Positions 58,942 through 64,000 of a stretch of 64,000 bases of DNA are shown here, one piece after another; position 1 is the first letter of the stretch; each line of letters begins with the position of its first letter. The translations under genes and the position numbers were made by a program. Below the pieces are notes generated by a model that was given only the letters and a program-made list of their open reading frames with translations, was not told the origin of the DNA and did no database searches. This stretch comes from Hydra vulgaris (taxonomy: Eukaryota; Cnidaria; Hydrozoa; Anthoathecata; Hydridae): NCBI RefSeq assembly GCF_038396675.1, contig NC_088920.1:22486001-22550000 (forward strand), written 5' to 3'.

Positions 58942-59420
58942 TTAATTTTTTTTGTTTACTTTGGCATCCACAGTAAAAATTTTCTCATCGCTGAAAAAAC
59001 GAAGTTTGCAGACAGCTTCATGTTTTATTGATGCTAAAAGAACGGAACACTTAGCCACTCTCTTCTCCTTCATTGAAGCATACAGCATCTGTCTGACTTT
59101 CAGGACATAGGACTTATACCTAAGGTCATCACAGATCACTCTTCTCATGGTGTAATGAGACACATTCATATCTTTGCTCAGTTTCCTGATGGAGGTGCTG
59201 GGGGTTTTTGTTGATCGACTTCTGTACTCTGCTGATGAAGGCCTTATTCCTGATTGGTTTGTGAGCAGTCTTTTCTTTTCGTTCAACAGACTCTGCACCA
59301 TGATTAAACCTCTTTGCAATATCATAAACTGTGCTTTTTGGGAAGCCAAACCATTTTATAATCTCTGGGACAGAGTCCTAGAGATTATAAAATGGTTTAA
59401 AAAAATGCCGGCAAATTTAA
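58942..59420 (-). pseudogene. Mariner/Tc1-superfamily transposase 5' half, frameshifted
   Basis: Reads IIKWFGFPKSTVYDIAKRFN (first helix-turn-helix), ERKEKTAHKPIRNKAFISRV, then after a frameshift SIRKLSKDMNVSHYTMRRVI (second HTH), DDLRYKSYVLKVRQML and LRFFSDEKIFTVD, the latter holding the first catalytic Asp. It ends at about 58942, so the remaining catalytic residues are missing. Related to the maT/mariner-like elements common in animals. Confidence 0.85.
59348..59398. repeat. 51-bp near-perfect hairpin
   Basis: AAACCATTTTATAATCTCTG and CTAGAGATTATAAAATGGTTT flank an 11-nt centre (GGACAGAGTC). It lies at the 5' boundary of the mariner relic, where a terminal inverted duplication seems to have formed. 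Confidence 0.85.
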
Positions 59421-59447
59421 AATTAAATTTAAAATCTAACCACTGGT

Positions 59448-59636
59448 GCGGCCGTGGCGCAGTGGTTAGAACGCTTGCTTGATAAGCAGGAGATCCAGGT
59501 TCGAAACGAGCTCTGGACATATTTTCGCGTCACGGTAAGGAAGGAGGCGTGAACTTCCTGGTTAAATGCACTTCCGCGGTGCTCTGTGACAAGACCGATA
59601 GGACTTCTTGGGGCACCTAAAATAAAAAAAAAAAAA
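59448..59636 (+). mobile_element. tRNA-derived SINE, copy 2
   Basis: Collinear with 26982-27170 along its whole length. A box TGGCGCAGTGG, anticodon loop TTGATAA (GAU, Ile), B box GGTTCGAAACG, same body and an A-rich tail. Few substitutions separate the two copies, so the family is fairly young. Confidence 0.92.
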
Positions 59637-59639
59637 TTA

Positions 59640-60339
59640 AAATTGTCCGGATTTCGAGCATCCACCCTGTAAATGACAAATAAATGTTTCTATGTTTTCC
59701 ATAACTTCGCATTAACGATATATTTATGATAAAACTTAAATTTTCAGGCTAAAAATTACCTAACACTAAATTCAAATAAAGAGAATTAGTTCTCAGTATC
59801 ATATGGTCAAAGACATTAGCCGAATCTAAATTCAAAAATCTTTCAAGTGACCCACCCTAGTTTTGAGGTCTAGCAAAAAACTAACCATATATAAAATCAA
59901 ACGGCTATAAATTTTTAACTAATAAAAAATTCCGAAAAAAATTTTATTCAGAGTTTGGTGTGGCCATATCCTACATTTACACCAACTTTTATCAAATTAG
60001 ATGTAGTGGTTCACATTCTACAGTTGTTTTTATTGTCACAATATAAATTAAAATTTCACTTAGCTTTAACAAAAAATTAAAAGATTTCAAAATTTGCATA
60101 ATAGGGTACACTGATGTGTACGTCGTAATCCCATGTAAGTGGCGTTCTTAGGTCAGTTAGGATGGCAGTACCTGTGCCAACCGTGTAGGATCTTATTGGA
60201 ATCTCTGCGTTCTTTTAAAAAATTAACGAAATTCTCGTTCATATGTAATTTTTTTATTGCAAGACTTATTAAGAATTGTTAAAATAAGAAATATTAATTA
60301 GAATGTAAATTATTCTTATTTTTTTTTAAATAAATTAGA
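59640..60339. other. Noncoding DNA
   Basis: No gene or strong repeat recognised. A short GC-richer patch at about 60110-60215 has no coding support. Confidence 0.45.
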
Positions 60340-60512
60340 ATCATACATTTTGATAATTATTTTTTCTAATTTAATCTAATAAGTACAAAATCATCCTCAC
60401 TAGCATATAGTAAATTATAATTGTGAGAGTTAAAAATTATATCAAATAACGTTTTCTTAACATTCCATACTATATTTCCTGAGGGAATCGTATTATTTAG
60501 TTCATCTTTTAA

Positions 60513-60583
<71 letters not shown>

Positions 60584-61266
60584 AATAAGTATTTATATAT
60601 ATTTATACAAATAAGTAATATATATATATATATATATATAATATATATATATAGGGTGGCCCTAAAAACAATTTTTTTGAAAAAAATCTGCTCCCACCCT
60701 TTAAATGTGTTCTATATAATACAAAAACACTAGGTTTAAAATTTTGTTGAATAAAAAATATTTTTAGAGGTCCCCCAAAACCCTTTAATATTTAACGGGT
60801 CCCTAATATTTAAAAAAAAAAAGTTTCTCGAAAATAGGTCAACCTGGTACTCAAATGAAGCGAAATTATATAAAAATTTTAAAAATAACATTCATTTTGA
60901 AATAATAAAGTTATTTTAGGTTTTACTACGTAAAAATCTTGTTTTTTAGCAAAAAATGAAATAAGTAAATTTTTCATGATAATTGTGATAAATAAGTTTA
61001 AACTTCAAATTTATTTTTCAAAATGATTAATATTTTTGAAATTTTTATATAATTGCGCTTCATTTGAGTACCAGGTTGACCTATTTTTGAGAAACTTTTT
61101 TTTTGAAAATATTAGGGACCCGTTAAATATTAAAGGGTCTTGGGGGACCTCTATAAATATGTTTTTTTCAAAAAAAATTTAAACCTAGTGTTTTCGTATT
61201 ATATAGAACACATTTAAGGGGTGGGAGCAGATTTTTTTCAAAAAAGTTGTTTTAAGGACCACCCTA

Positions 61267-61348
<82 letters not shown>

Positions 61349-61614
61349 TAAAAGTTACTGTACCTTAGTTTCACCTCTTCTAATTTTAATAATTAATAAT
61401 ACATTCAAATTTTAAAATATAAAAATTTTATAGTTATAAACACTGAAATAAACAATTTTTTTTTCTCATATAAAACTTATTAAAAATTTTATTTATAAGA
61501 ATTATATACGGAGTTTTTTAACTTTTAAAGAAAAACGTTCAATTATACTTTATCAACAGATAAACTTTATATATATCAAAACTATTATAATTATCAAATA
61601 ATTAAACTCGCTTG
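60340..61614 (-). repeat. 3' flank of NLR gene 2, duplicated from the NLR 1 locus, with an insertion
   Basis: Collinear with 14655-15110, but lengthened by TA-array expansion (60518-60581, 60617-60651, 61267-61343) and by the 611-bp element at 60654-61264. Confidence 0.85.
60654..61264. mobile_element. 611-bp fold-back element inserted in the TA array
   Basis: Begins GGGTGGCCCTAAAAACAA and ends TTGTTTTAAGGACCACCC. TA lies on both sides (60652-60653, 61265-61266). The inverted arms are about 250 bp each with modest divergence, leaving a spacer of about 100 bp. No coding capacity. The paralogous locus at 14855-14918 has an uninterrupted TA tract and thus shows the empty site. Confidence 0.92.
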
Positions 61615-63668
61615 CTATTTTTCTAAACTATTCAAACAGCGTTCGATATTACGCTTTGTTCTCATTGTATCAGGATGGTTGATACCTAAAAGTTCAGTTC
61701 GTATTTTATCAACAGAATAATAAATTTCTAAAGCTTCGTTATATTTTCCCATATTGTTCAAACAGAGTGCGATATTATGTTTTGTTGTCATTGTAGACGG
61801 ATGGTTGATACCTAAAATTTCAGTTTTTAATTTATCAACAGAATAATAAATTTCTAAAGCTTCGTTATATTTTCCCATATTGTTCAAACAGAGTGCGATA
61901 TTATGTTTTGTTGTCATTGTAGACGGATGGTTGATACCTAAAATTTCAGTTTTTAATTTATCAACAGAATAATAAATTTCTAAAGCTTCGTTATATTTTC
62001 CCATATTGTTCAAACAGAGTGCGATATTATGTTTTGTTGTCATTGTATCCGGATGGTTGATACCTAAAGTTTCAGTTCGTATTTTATCAACAGAATAATA
62101 AATTTCTAAAGCTTCGTTATATTTTCCCATATTGTTCAAACAGAGTGCGATATTATGTTTTGTTGTCATTGTATCTGGATGGTTGATACCTAAAATTTCA
62201 CTTCGTATTTTATCAACAGAATAAAAAATTTCTAAAGCTTCGTTATATTTTCCCATATTGTTCAAACAGAGTGCGATATTATGTTTTGTTGTAATTGTAT
62301 CCGGATGGTTGATACCTAAAATTTCAGTTTTTATTTTATCAACAGAATTATAAATTTCTAAAGCTTCGTTATATTTTCCCATATCGTCCAAACAACTTGC
62401 GATATTATGCTTTGTATCAAGCGTGATTTTATTATTTTTACCATAAGTTTCTGTGTTAAAATTTTGAACAACTTTTAATATTTCGATTGCTTGATCAAAT
62501 AAACCTTTACATACTAATAATTTTTGAATCGAAGTTGTCATATGATGGAAGGTTTCCGAAAATCTTTTTCCCTTAGTACGAAACATATAGATAAAATGAA
62601 AAACAAAATCATTTCCGTAATCTATGTGATCTTTTACTTCATTCAATTCAACTTTAAAATAATTTTCGATTAAATCAATATATGTATTTGTACTTGAATT
62701 TCTCTTTTGAAAATATTTACATGCTAACTGTGTTAGTTCGTGCATTGTATACTTTTTATCATCAAAACAGTTTATTAAAGAATAACTCATTAGTAATCCA
62801 ATAGCTTCATCGATTAAAGATTCGTCGTTTGTTTTCATTTGATTTGAGATTTGTGTTATAAACTGTTTACTGATGTTTTGACCGTCGCAATGAGATAAAC
62901 AGTTTAATATATTTAATAGAAAAGGTTTATTTTTTTGTAACTTCATTAAAACTAAGTTAAGTGCTTTTATTGCAGACTTCTTCTTTGGTTCTTCTTCGGT
63001 TGAAAAGTTATCACTGACTAATATTTCTAATGGTCTTGATCTATATCGATCTATGTATTTTTCTATCGAAATTTTATACATATTTATATATTTTATTGCC
63101 TGAGTAATTGCAAACGGATGATAACCAAGTTCTTTAATTAAGTTTCTTATGTTTTCGTCGCTGCTTTCTTTAGTATTATTTTTTACATGAGCGAAAGCTT
63201 CTCTTGCAGAAAAAACATTAATTAGCATTTTATTTACATTATTTGACCACGTTCTCCATTGGGTGGTAATCAACGTGAATGAATTCGGATTTCTTGAAAT
63301 GTACATTGATAAATTTTTAACACTTTCATCGTCGACATTGTCAAAAATATACAAAGTTTTTTCATTTTTATAATAGTTGTGAATTTTTTCAACAATCACT
63401 TTTATATTAAAGTATTCTCCTTTTGAATCATGAACCTCGAATCCTAATATTTGACATTGGTTTCTCATTGAAGTGTGTAACATTCCAAATGCTGCGTCAA
63501 TCCAAACAAAGTTTTTATAGAAGTTATAAGATATTTTACAATATTTTCTGGCAATATGTGTCTTTCCGACACCCGACATTCCATATAATACTAAAGTTGA
63601 GTTGTTTGCATCTTGTAAAAAATAGTGTTGAATTTCACTTAGTAGTTTCTTGCGTGAAAATAAACTAT
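61615..63668 (-). CDS. NLR-type NB-ARC/TPR protein, 3'-terminal exon (6 TPR units)
   Basis: Close paralogue of the gene at 15111-18064. The frame continues upstream of the P-loop Met (63579) to an acceptor CATTTTCAG at 63669. From the P-loop Met: MSGVGKTHIA, Walker B LYIFDNVDD, FTLITTQWRTW, GYHPFAI, and MHELTQ, a better MHx motif than in copy 1. Six 42-residue TPR units then follow and the protein ends NSLEK. It is 300 residues shorter, almost exactly seven TPR units plus a different C-terminus. Frame, splice site and motifs are all preserved, so it is likely functional. The 5' exons would lie beyond the window end. A sensor role is inferred from the domain order. Confidence 0.9.
61627..62382 (-). 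repeat. 126-bp coding tandem repeat: 6 TPR units
   Basis: Six in-frame units. Units 4 and 5 (about 61753-62004) appear identical base for base over the 126 bp I compared, indicating a very recent unit duplication. Confidence 0.93.
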
Positions 63669-64000
63669 CTGAAAATGATTGAATACCTAAAAATAGACAT
63701 ACTTTTAGATGTGTTATAAAAAGTTATTGTTTCAATAAAAATCAATTTAATACCATTTGTTAAGTAAAAAGTATCAACTTCTTGCTAAACTTTTCTCTCC
63801 CTTTTTTTCTAATGCAGCGGGTTATTATTAAATTTAAAAAAGTTTATATAAATAAAATTATACCAGTTTTAAAAAAATTTTTGAATAAAGTTTTTTGTTA
63901 AACTATAACAATTTTACATATTTTAAAAAGGTTTCCTAAACAAAACTTAACGTCACATAAAAAAAAAATCACATATCGCACTCATTTTAACTCTTAACTC
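63669..64000. other. Probable intron of NLR gene 2
   Basis: AT-rich sequence upstream of the splice acceptor with no coding signal. It has diverged from the corresponding region after 18065, unlike the exon. Confidence 0.5.

Overview
The window reads as AT-rich cnidarian nuclear DNA, most likely Hydra (inferred, not proven). The grounds are very high A+T, long (TA)n tracts, intron-type splice signals, and a dense pile of mainly decayed metazoan-type transposons around a few host-like exons. I see no bacterial, viral or organellar gene organisation, no operons and no CRISPR array.

The only clear host-like genes are two paralogous NLR-type genes on the minus strand, at 15111-18064 and 61615-63668. 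Each is one long terminal exon with an NB-ARC NTPase core (P-loop, Walker B, MHx-like motif) followed by 42-residue TPR units, 13 in the first and 6 in the second. A third, broken fragment lies at 28915-29458. The two large copies share their 3' flank, so this is a segmental duplication. N-terminal exons are not identified; one weak candidate is at 20152-20231.

Everything else is mobile DNA. From left to right: an almost complete ISL2EU-type PIF/Harbinger element with a THAP transposase and a frameshifted SWIM/YqaJ nuclease (1877-5152); a pogo tail (5167-6020); a TIR element with a large internal fold-back and a tRNA-like relic (7042-8468); a 100-bp tandem repeat of CCCATATGGG-like dyads (8744-8950); a perfect 150-bp inverted repeat (11186-11766); transposase relics (12.0-14.6 kb); MITEs at 20.7 and 21.2 kb; a Tc1-type element (22004-23971); two tRNA-derived SINEs (26982, 59448); a Crypton-like recombinase relic (30.1-31.1 kb); a P element with 8-bp target duplication (36319-39004); LINE relics; a transposon family I cannot name, with 34-bp TIRs (43445-47211); a pogo element (49.3-51.7 kb); a LINE ORF1 (52.8-53.5 kb); two Penelope-like GIY-YIG fragments (53.6 and 56.7 kb); a mariner fragment (58.9 kb); and a 611-bp fold-back element inserted beside the second NLR gene (60654-61264).

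The most interesting signal is in the Tc1-type element. Upstream of its transposase is an almost perfect array of heat-shock-factor pentamers, a second proximal HSE, a TATA box and a probable 52-nt 5'UTR intron, which together look like a complete heat-shock promoter carried by a transposon. Next are the rapidly remodelled TPR arrays of the NLR paralogues, the unnamed transposon family, and the several insertions that can be verified against an empty paralogous site inside this same window.
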